Source: Parapristionchus giblindavisi (taxonomy: Eukaryota; Nematoda; Chromadorea; Rhabditida; Diplogasteridae). From it: a stretch of DNA of 64,000 nt. Below are positions 44,757 through 55,400 of the stretch, in pieces. The DNA lies in the NCBI GenBank assembly GCA_943737045.1, contig CALSFV010000001.1, forward strand, positions 1,826,001-1,890,000, given 5' to 3'. The notes beneath the pieces were generated by a model. It saw nothing but the letters and a program-made list of their open reading frames with translations, ran no database searches and was not told where the DNA came from. Within the stretch, counting starts at the first letter, position 1, and each line of letters begins with the position of its first letter. Both the position numbers and the translations under genes were made by a program.

Positions 44757-45280
44757 TGTGTGAAGAAATGTGGATCAGGATTTATGAATATTGCACTGGG
44801 TAATATTCAGTGGAATGACCTCACAGATGCGGTGACCCACCGCATAGTTAATCTGGAAAAAGTGTTGTGAAATGTAAAAAGTACGGCAGAAATGAATATA
44901 ATGTGAAAAAGCTAGTGCTTGTGCTAGTACCTGTCAGAAATTGCTTTCAAATCATAGTGACAGATTGGACACTACGGTGGGACAGAAAGAGTTGTCAAGA
45001 TATGATGCTAATTAGCAGTGTGTGAAGAAATGTGGATCAGGATTTATGAATATTGCACTGGGTAATATTCAGTGGAATGACCTCACAGATGCGGTGACCC
45101 ACCGCATAGTTAATCTGGAAAAAGTGTTGTGAAATGTAAAAAGTACGGCAGAAATGAATATAATGTGAAAAAGCTAGTGCTTGTGCTAGTACCTGTCAGA
45201 AATTGCTTTCAAATCATAGTGACAGATTGGACACTACGGTGGGACAGAAAGAGTTGTCAAGATATGATGCTAATTAGCAG
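44757..45280. repeat. Exact 262-bp tandem duplication
   Basis: 44757-45018 and 45019-45280 appear identical base for base (for example TGTGAAGAAATGTGGATCAG at 44759 and 45021, TGATGCTAATTAGCAG at the end of both). Non-coding, between the UGT start and the end of the transporter gene. Either a recent duplication or an assembly error. Confidence 0.9.
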
Positions 45281-45747
45281 TAAATGTTCGACGCTTTTAA
45301 TGCGATATCATATTTTAACGGTACAATTGAACTTTGTTCTATTGTACACGACCAACCCCGCACTTTTTTGTAATAGTATCTAAGCTGTGATATAGATATT
45401 ACAGTATTTTCGTCGCTATTCCTTTTTAATCAATACATATTACAGAATCTCGTTATTTTTTTCTTCTCCAATAAACGATATATTATTATATTATTATTAT
45501 TGTTGTTATGATTGCCTGCTCAGAGTTATGACATGCGTTTTGGATCTGTCTACTCTTAAAAAGGAGTACGTTAGAATTGCTCTACGAAAAAGATGATTGT
45601 AGAATATGTATTTGTAAGAACTGTAGATAGCCTTGTTGAGCGTAAATTATGAAGATAAACGAGCTTTTTTCCAAAGATGTACAACAAAATTTTTGATAAT
45701 TTCGAGTAATTAGATAAAAGCACAAAATCATTAGTACAATCATTTGA
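45281..45747. other. Intergenic stretch, no supported gene
   Basis: AT-rich sequence with (ATT) runs at 45480-45510; nothing else recognised. Confidence 0.5.
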
Positions 45748-48700
45748 TTACTCTATAGTATCGACGGCTTCGTACGTCTTCAAACGTGCTGCGGAAATGT
45801 GATTTGAATATATGATAGATTCAGCTTCTAGCGACTTTTCGTATCGTTTGGCCTTCTCAGTATCGCTCGAATAGAAGAATATGGGTCCGATGGTGAATGC
45901 TGTAGCCGTGATGATGGAAAGCCAATTGCAGAGTAGAGCCTGAAACACGACTAACACTCATTCATGGCCATAATATTTCACTTCTTACGATTATGACTGT
46001 TAGTGATCAGAGGTTTGAACAATACCTACTCGGGTATACCGAATCTTAAAGTCTACTTAAAGTCTGTACTTGAAGTGTTAAAGGGACCGGGAAACGAAAA
46101 ACAAGTTGATCTCATATAAAAGTTCTTGAAATTCTGTTTCGAAATATATACATCTTACATCATAAGAATTCTTTGGTAAGGAGAACGGCGCAGTTAAAAA
46201 ACTACAGTCTGATCCAGATAGCGGGAGCCTTTTCCTAATTTCCACACCAACTCTTTGGATACGACTTGAAATTGAATATTTTGATGCTAATTCTATCCGC
46301 AGTGGGGAATTATGAAGATTAAAACTCAATAATGGGCTATTTTGAGCTTTTCGATGGAGTTAGCATACTGTAGTTCGGAAACCTCGCCCGTGGTGTGGAG
46401 CAGGCTACAGTAATCCAACTTCTTACCAGAGCGTCTTTTCAAACTTTCAAATACATATTTCTGAATAGTTCTTTGAGCTTATCAACACGAGATCAACTAT
46501 TTTAACTATTTCGAATCGAAATTTTTGGATGCCAGCTGCCTTTAAACGTAATTCTACTTAAAGAGGTATTTTGTATTTCATTTCGTCAAATCACTTGAAG
46601 TAGACTTTAAGTCTATTTCAAGTCTGTGACACAGTATAAGTAGACTTTAAGTTTTGAAATACCAGAGTATAAGTTCAAAGGAAACTGAAAATTAGAAACA
46701 CTTATTGCACACTAAATTCGCCATTTTTTCTCCATAACTGTCTCAAAATCACGTGATCTCTCATCTCATTAGTCGATTCTTCTATTTGGTTAACATGTAT
46801 ATGTTTTTATAAATACAGATTTAAGTTTTCTTACGTTTCTATAAGCGAAATAGTCACTGTCCAACGAATCCAGTTCTCCCCTAAACGCATCGGACAACTG
46901 GATATAAAGTCAGTTAGTGATGGGAAAATCATGGATCACTGTAGTCACTTACACCTCCGATGATCAGTTCTGCTGGTAGTGAGATGATTTCTGTTATCAG
47001 ATGCATCAGTGATAGTGCGGAGGTTCTCTTGCTCGATGGACAAACTGTCTGAATTATATTTATTTATTTATTTATTTATATTTATTTATCACATCTTTCA
47101 ATTTAATCACAGAGTTAAAAAAAAATAATTGATAGAACTAATGATAAAATAAAAAGAAGAGAAAAGAACTGTAACAATTAGGTCACAGTATTACATTACG
47201 AGCATAAGAATTATCATTCGTCCTTCAGGATTTTCCACTTGCGCCCAAACACTCTATGAACGCTGATGTCAGTTTTGCATGAGCGTAGTGCAAATATTAC
47301 ACGCCTTCCATCATTCCCTTCCTCCATCGAGACATATTTAATCTCTCACTACATTCATTCATTTATTGTTTATCACAAGTTTGCCTATTTTATGGTGAAT
47401 ACAATTTTTCATTTTAATTTTATTACAATTATTATATTAAATTATCATTTTCGTCTCATTAATTTTGCATTGTCGCTATTGCTATTTTTTATTATTTTTC
47501 AGTTCCAAAACATACAATGACCAGCTGCGTTCCCAGAGGCCCTACAGGTGCAATTGTCATGGAGAAGAACGCTGCAGCGACCTATAAAAGGATTGCATCA
47601 TTCAGAGGGAACTGTCGCTGAAATAGTTTTACGAAAATTTTCACACATACATACATTCAAGATGCTCACGCATAGTGAATTTCATTTTTTAAAACTACTA
47701 TTATTTTTAAAAATGTATTTCATTAAGAATTCCAAGAATGAATGATGAAAAATACCAATTGCCCGATGTAGCTAATGTTCGACATGAGAATCAGTGCGAG
47801 ATAAGCAACAGAGGTCAGGGCAGCTATCACCGATACTACAACTGGAATGGCCCGAACATAGCCTCCTCCATGCGAACACAGACCAGAACCGAACTGCCAA
47901 GACTGAAAAGTTTCTGATTTTGTCTATTTGGTTTTTTTTCAGTTTTTTTTTTCGCTAGAGAATTTTCAATAATGATAATTGTCCTAAAGTATTCATAGTT
48001 TTCCTGTGTAACTCATTTTTATTTGAAAACCAGACATGCTAGAAATATTTTATTCGAGACCTTTTCTTCGTTGATCGATTTTTCTGGCTTTAAAAATCAA
48101 GGAAACTCCGTGTTCGCGTGTCTGATTATGAAACGGTTGTGAGACTACAACCACTTTACGGCTACCTCGGCAATGTAGACCACTAACGGTATTCCGAGCA
48201 GAGTTGCGCACAGTTCAACCAAGGACTTGGCTGATATCACTCTGCAATTTTTTAAATATTTTTTCTAAACGGAGCGTAACCTCACTCAATGGTCTCTACA
48301 CTGTGTGCACTATTTCTCTGTTCTCTAACAACAATATAGCATTGCGAGTCGAAGAGACCATTGAGAGAGGTTACGCTCCCTTTAAGAGGCCTGTTCCCTA
48401 AGACTCGATCATATTCGACCACCCCCGACACGTGCGCTAGCAATGAGAACTGGGTGTCAATAATTGGGTGTTAGGAGTGCCCCGGCCCTTATTATACAAA
48501 ACGGCTCAAATTTCCTGTTTGCGCCCTCAGGCTATTAGAAAAAATAATTTATAAAAAAAAACTTTAAAAAAATCATAATTTCTCAAATTGTTGAGATGAA
48601 GTCTAAATACCATCTGCGATGCGTCTACACAGTGCTTGCTAATTCACTATTAGCATCGAATGTGCGTTGATTCCTAAACCACTTTTTTACTCAAAATTTT

Positions 48701-51130
48701 GGTTTTTTCGGACAAATCAGTATGGACTCCCAGTTCTCATTGCTAGCGCACGTGTCCGGGGAGTGGTCGAGTCTTAACGGCCATCTCTCTGAAATAACGC
48801 TATTATTACAGTTTCTGCATAATCACATCATTTGTCACCGAGGACAATGTTTTCGGGTGATTTGAAACCTAACTCACCCCGCGTAAGGGAGGTTCAGGTA
48901 GACTTCTGGGTACAGTTTCCACGCGGATAAGATTAATGTTGGTGTCCAGAAGAGAAGTGCTTTCATTGTGAAGGCGCCGAAAGCCATGCCAAAGATTAAG
49001 AGAACATAGGTCTTGCTAAATATTAAGTAATATTAAGTTTTTTTATGGGCAACTATGTATTATTATGGTAAAACACTGTAAGACCATGAATGGATAGGGA
49101 ATGAACGTTGGAATATTGTTCGAGTAAGCCTCGTGTAGTGTATTTTCCATTTGTAACTATCATCTTTTTATTGTTAGTAGTGGCATCGTATTTATGCGTA
49201 CTCCACTTCATATTAATGATCTATCGACTATTATACTTTTCTTTTGCACCGCATAAAGTATATTATTATTTGTTATGAATGGGAAACAGTGGCTTGAGCC
49301 TTTGTCTTCGGAGAGCGACCAATGCGATCAACGTCGCATTTCAGATATTATTAGAGTACATTCTCGTTGAACAACCATTCATAATAGTGTGGTATGTGCA
49401 TATTTGTCTGTCTGTCTATTTCAAATACAGCAAGGAGGTTAGAACACACACATTTTTAGAAGATCGAACGCGTCACGCATGTTATTCAGCTTCTTCAACA
49501 CTGTCGCACTGTGGCTCTTCTGAAGCATTCCAACTTTAAAAAACAAGGAACCATGATAGTTTCCTAAATATCATACCGGGATCAGATGAACTAGCAAAGG
49601 TACTGATATAAGGGCAGCCAGAGGGGCGGGAATGAAGCTCGCCCTCCATGAGAGCCCACTGCTAAGGAATAACGAACCGATAGAGGCGGAGAAAATTCTG
49701 GAAATTTTGAATGAAAGAATGAAGTCAGAGGGTATGAGGGGTATATAGATATGAAGAAGTAAGGTGAGGATTGGAATGGTTGTAAAGCGATCTCTTTCTC
49801 TCGACTTCATTCCTTTTCTTATATATATTATCATGTCATTGTTCTATAATAACAAAAAAGTTCGGATATACCCTCCAATCATTCCTGCCAGTGAGTTGCA
49901 CATCAACGCCCGGCCGAGAGCTTTATCTCAAGTACAGTAACATTCTATACACTTGTATATTGTCGAGAATATTTTCATCGCAAATGAAAAAAAAACCTGG
50001 AAGCTAGAAAGAAAGAAAAACTAAATTGTGACTCACCTTGGAAAAGATCTGCGAGAACCACCGGGAGCAGCACAGAGAACACCGCGTTGCAAGTGCCAGA
50101 GAGGGTGCGGAATATGACGAAATACTGTGATCATAAGGGAGTATGCAATATTTTTCAATATAATATTTACCCAGTACATCGTAGAATTTGCGAATAGAGC
50201 AAGTGCATTTAGGCATATCCAAGCCACCAGAGAAGAGAGCAACAGTGTACTGAATGTGCAAACCACATGATTATTAGGAACACTCATGAACCAACAAAAG
50301 ACGATGGTCATAATAATGCCAACATTTTTTTTCTAAATAAATAAATAAGTATTGAACCGTCTTTCGATTCGGTCCCCAAAAAGCCACATTAGTGCTAGGG
50401 CGATGGTAGAAGCTGCTGATGAGCATGTCTGTAATTATCACGGATCATCTTCTGATATTCTGTCAGCTTGCGAATTTCAAAGAAAGGCTGATAAAACATA
50501 GTCAGCAGTACCACATTTTCAATAGTTCACTGGATACACAGATGTAATGAAGTTACGTTCATAATCCCATTAAGCACAACCCAAGCTCATTTTACTCTCC
50601 GCATTGACAATGCTCTCTCGTAGACAAAGAAAGCGCGAGAGTTTTAAATGAGCTCGGGGTGAGCCTTCAAGTAACTGAAGACGGTAGACGTATATCAAAC
50701 CTTTAAAAGGCCGGTAGCGGAATCTTGTATGTTGAAGTGCTCTTGGATCAACGGTACAATGCCTTTAATGGTACGCACGAGCTAATTTGAAACTCACCGC
50801 TCTGGTCAGACCATCTCGATTTCGTTGTCTACGAGAGAGTGATGCGAGAGCGGACAGCCAAATTGGCTCGGTGTGTGTCTTTAACTGACATGAAACGTTC
50901 GTAAACGGAATTCCACTTACCATCTACTGAAGATTCATCGTAGGCCAGAAATGTGGCGAGAACAATAAGGATAATTGCTGTGACGATACACTTTACCTGT
51001 AGATTGCTCTTTATGTATATATTTTTTTCACAGATGGTGTATACAACGTATTGGTGATTTTCAACAGTTTTTATTCTCAATACAAAAAAATTAAACAAAA
51101 AATACTTGCCTTATTATCATTTTTGTCCAT
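45748..51130 (-). CDS. Spinster-like MFS transporter (lysolipid/sphingolipid type)
   Basis: Fourteen exons on the minus strand: 51130-51110, 50996-50921, about 50762-50703, 50432-50368, 50333-50172, 50132-50040, 49932-49868, 49698-49577, 49017-48880, 48240-48157, 47905-47757, 47051-46953, 46902-46838 and 45941-45748. In order they match the spinster family: KCIVTAIILIVLATFLAY (TM1), IVPLIQEHFNIQDSATGLLK, LMWLFGDRIERR (MFS loop 2-3 signature), RTLSGTCNAVFSVLLPVVLA then DLF, and KRTSALSLMHLITEIISLPA ending in an S-D pair. Length about 490 residues, usual for the family. Members export lysophospholipids or sphingosine-1-phosphate from late endosomes, lysosomes or the plasma membrane. The Y-M-D-R motif after TM1 is degraded (AYDESSVDG). 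The first intron seems to have a GC donor (AAG/GCAAGT). Confidence 0.82.
46022..46680. mobile_element. Terminal-inverted-repeat element, about 655 bp
   Basis: Left end TACTCGGGTATACCGAATCT and reversed right end TACTCTGGTATTTCAAAACT, both followed by TAAAGTCTACTTA; AAGTCTAC/GTAGACTT repeats near both ends. Lies in the last intron of the transporter gene; no coding capacity. Confidence 0.65.
48265..48385. repeat. 120-bp palindromic MITE, family P2
   Basis: ACGGAGCGTAACCTCACTCA at the left, GAGGTTACGCTCCCTTTAA at the right; the left TTAA has changed to CTAA. Transporter intron. Confidence 0.82.
48398..48777. mobile_element. Terminal-inverted-repeat element, 380 bp
   Basis: AAGACTCGATCATATTCGAC, GACACGTGCGCTAGCAATGA and GAACTGGG at the left return reversed as CCCAGTTC, TCATTGCTAGCGCACGTGTC and GTGGTCGAGTCTT at the right. 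It follows the P2 copy directly; transporter intron. Confidence 0.75.
49170..49260 (+). repeat. CR1-like 3' tail fragment
   Basis: GCATCGTATTTATGCGTACT followed by CCACT also occurs at 63972-63997, just downstream of the CR1-like fragment at the right edge of the window. Probably an extreme 5'-truncated copy in a transporter intron. Confidence 0.5.
50572..50675. repeat. P1-family palindromic MITE (shortened)
   Basis: TTAAGCACAACCCAAGCTCA and GAGCTCGGGGTGAGCC ends; transporter intron between the exons near 50432 and 50703. Confidence 0.7.
50760..50884. repeat. P1-family palindromic MITE
   Basis: TTTAATGGTACGCACGAGCT and TTGGCTCGGTGTGTGTCTTTAA; begins at the acceptor of transporter exon 3, so the element supplies part of that intron. 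Confidence 0.7.
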
Positions 51131-52474
51131 TGCAAGCGATTTATAGCAAAGTCAGTTTATCGACAGACACAGCAGCACTAACAGCACAGTATCAACAGCA
51201 GAAAAAAAGTAATGTAAATGAAAAATTATAATAATTGTCGGGTTCAGAACAGGAAGTTTTGTAAGATATGTTTTTGCCTGATAACATTCGCCAGAGCCAT
51301 CCCTGTCAATGATTAGACGGGTGACGTTCTTATCTTAGGTTAGAGCGCTTTTTGCATTCATTCGCGTTATCTATCCGCTATTCAAGTTAAAAGTAAAAAC
51401 GAAAGTCATTCCATGTTTCTGCCTTTTTTTTCTTCAAAATGCATAATGCGAGTCGTTTTCTCAACGAATACAGAGTAAAGATATATTTATGTAGAATCAT
51501 AACTGTTGAGATTTTATTAATTGCGAAAAAAATCCTCGTATTATGGGGCCATGCCGCGCGATGCATTTTGAAAAGGCTAGCACCTCTATGTACATTTTCT
51601 TGCTATACCATTCCAATTGTCTCACAGTTACACGATATTTAGTATTATATGTATTACCTAATCGACTCAAGACATTCAAGTAAGCTTGTTCACAACAATC
51701 GTATAGTTCAGCATTTCATAAAACCAGAGTAACACAATTTAATCTTCGATTATGATCTTTGTCCATTCAAATATATGAGCGAATATTGGAATAAATGTGT
51801 GTAGCCACGTACTTATTGCACACAGGCTGTTCATATGGTTACATGATAGTACTATTTCTATTACTTCATGTTTTCAGACTTCAGACTCGAATTCTATCAC
51901 AATTTACCATAAATATGCCGTCGCGTGCAGAAGGACGAAGACAAAATAATATACAAAACAATACAATGTACATTTCCGGCTGTGAGGATTCCTGACATAG
52001 GACAATAATAATAATAATACACTAATAATATTACAATAATAAAATAGCATAAAAAATATGGAATTTCGAAAAATACATTGAGAAACTACCAGTTGATAAC
52101 ATACTAGCATATCTTTATTTTTTTATGCTTTTGGTGAGGTTCGAAGTGCTCTCAGATCGAGGTATTCGAGACGACCATGATTCGGCGTATGACTGAACAA
52201 GATTGGCTTACAGATTAATGGAAACTTTTCTTTTTCAAAAGGCAAACCTTAATGCAATTTGAAACTCTCTATTCTGGCCTCACTCATTCGTTTTCTTTCT
52301 GTGCGCTTGCCAGAATCAGACAAAGAAGACTCGAGAGCGCGGTAAAAGCGGAGAGTTTCAAAATTGCTTGGGGTGTGCGTTTTAAAGCACTTCTTAAGAT
52401 AATTTCACTTTCTTCATTATCTTGCATAGTTTTCTAGGTGAGAAAAATCAGTAAATTAGCTCGTTGTGTGTCTT
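51131..52474. other. Intergenic stretch with one P1 MITE
   Basis: Upstream region of the transporter gene and downstream region of the receptor gene. A P1-like palindrome lies at 52238-52386 (CTTGGGGTGTGCGTTTTAAA end). Otherwise AT-rich with no supported gene. Confidence 0.55.
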
Positions 52475-55400
52475 TCAAATGCTTACTTTGAAGTACATAT
52501 CCCGTTCTCGAGTTGGGTCAAAGTTCAGTTGTTGGCCCGTAGCTGATCGGATTTGCACAACCTCAAGCTTGGTAGTAGTGACGGGTGACAGTGCAGCTCT
52601 GCTGCCTCTTCTATAATTTTGGATGATAGCATTGTGGTAAGTGTCAACCAGTTCGGCTATTCCGTTCGTGACACCGAACTGTTCACAAGTTCACAGTAAA
52701 AAAAACATCAACGAACAACTACTTGAGTCTATAGATTTCTTTGTTAAAATTGCTCATCTCCCACCGACTAACTATATTTTTTCGAGATTTACGAATAGGC
52801 CCCTAATTACCCCATCGGTCGGAAGAACTGCGCCAACGACTTTCGCAGAGAAGGATGAAGTCTCATTGCGATCAAGATCGATCCCAGAACCTGAAAATCT
52901 ATAGTGAATTGTGAAAAAAAAACAAAATTATAAAGAAGATGTTGAAACACGAAGAGAAAAGACGTTCTAAAAATCGGAAACGTCGAATGTTCAACAGATC
53001 TCGCAAGGTGTTATTTTAAAGTAGAAAATATGGTAGACTTACTCGAGGTCCCACCAAGATGTAGACGAGTTGGGCAGAGGCGAGAAAATATCGAGGATTT
53101 CGACTTCTCACAACGAGAACAGTGAATAACCCGAACATTATAGTGAGTATGTTCATGGTCACCTGAAAAATTGAGAATGAATAATAATTTTTAACATGAT
53201 GAATTTTGAGCGAAAAAAAACTATAATTGATGACAATGAATTGAACTACGTTTGTTGCGTGTGCACAACGTCATATCAGGTTAGAGAAACAATTACATGG
53301 ATTACAATAGCATTCTACTGATACCTTCAATCCTACCTTCGTTAGTGAAAATGAAACGTAATCAGCGATAAAATCATGGTGAAGTACTATCACGAACCTG
53401 ATATGGTATGTACCATCGAAGCATTTTCGCTGAGCGTTGTGCTTCTAATATTTGGAATCTACTCGCGAGATTATTGTTGGATAATCGATATCGATATTCC
53501 ATGACTTGTGCGGTCTTGCGAGAATTATACCGTAAGTAGACCAGAAAAACCTAAAAATAGTGCATATTTACATATTTAATTCGCAATACAATAAAAAGTA
53601 ATCAGTCAAAGAAGGAGGTAAATTATAACATCCTACCACATAAATGAGCAGTGCTTCACAAATCACAATTTTGAGATAAAGTGGTCTCTTGATATACCCT
53701 GTAAGAGAAATTGATATTGAAATATTGCTATGATTTACCAACCTTCAGTCATAATCACGGTGTATGTAACAATTACCAAGTATACGGCCGTCAAAATGAC
53801 CATGAATGTTCGGGGACTGCGATTACTGCTCTAGAAAAGATTTTTCTTTATTATTTTTTAATTTTTTTATTTACTATTGACCGTATAAATACACCCCCCT
53901 AAAGTCCGACCTACACCTCACCGTGGTAGGGGGATGAACGGTGAGCACTGCACTGCACTCGCACCCCGGCCAACGTAGGCGGCACCGGCGTTCATGGGCT
54001 AGCAACCCCGACGCCGGTTCACCCAACAATGCTGCAACACGCACAAAGAAGAGGGTCCGGAGCGGCACAGAAGGGAGAAGGAGCACCACGTGTACTGGAA
54101 GCCCCGGATCCCCGAAGGGACCTGCAGACCAAAACTGCCGCAGGAACACAAGTACACACGACCAACCAAAGACCCCCCGCCACCACGATTGCTTCTACGT
54201 CGCCACGTACAACTGCCGAACCATCAGCTCAGAAGCAGACCTTCGAGTTCTCCCCGAGACGACAGAGAAGCTCAGATACGATGTGATCTGTCTGCAAGAG
54301 ACGAAGGCACGCGCGGAGTATACGAAGAAGACAGCCAACGGAGATCTCCTCGTCATCGGAGCCAAGGTCGACAAGAAAAATGTCGGAGGAGTCGGATTCC
54401 TGGTCCATCGCTCCATCGAGAAGCTCGTCGACAGCTTTTCTGTATACTCACCCCGACTCGCCAAACTCGTACTGAAGATGCGTCACTCGAAGATGGCCAT
54501 CTTCTGCGCGTACGCCCCCACGGACTGCGACTCGGACACAGAAAAGGAGTCGTTCTACGAATTACTCGAGAAGGAGATCCGCAACGAGAAGTCTACTACA
54601 AGATCGTCGCCGGTGACCTGAACGCGACACTGGCCAGCCGCTCTTCGAACTCGCGAATAGGACCCCATGGATCGGACGTAACGAACGACAATGGAGAGCG
54701 AGTGATCGACCTCATGGAAGGATGTCACCTGTTCCACGGGAACAGCATCTTCAAGAAGCCAACTGCTTCCAGATGGACTTGGGAGAGTCCAAACGGGCAC
54801 ACGCACAAGGAACTCGACCACATCCTCACCAACAGGAGATGGGCACTCTTCGATGTGACTGTCGTCCCAGGATTCTCCACAGGATCGGACCACCGCCTCT
54901 TGCGAGCCAAGCTCCACCTTCGAGAGAAAATGATGAAAAAAGACACCCACCGGCCTCCACCTCGACCCAGGCCAGTCTACAACAAGGAACTCCTCGACCT
55001 GTCAATCGGGATACACGATTGGACCGATCATCCCGACCGTGACGAGGACTATGACGCACTCGTCCGAGGCCTTCTCCACTGTGCAGCCCGAGCAACCGCT
55101 CCTCCCACAACACGGATCGAGAGAAGATTCGATGATAAAGTCCGAAGCCTTCTCAAGGACCGAGCTAGAATCATGCAAGACCCAAAGTCCTCCCCCCCCC
55201 CTCGAAAGGGCCACTATCAACAAGCTCTGTCGAATCGCCACCACGGAATCTCTCAGAAGATACAAGGACACCAAACTGGTCGACGCAGCGGAGAAACACG
55301 CGAGCATTCGGCGATGCAAACGAGACATGGCGGACACGAGATCAGTGATGACGGTTCTTCGAGACCCCGGTGGATTCCCCAAAACATCCCGCGAAGAGAT

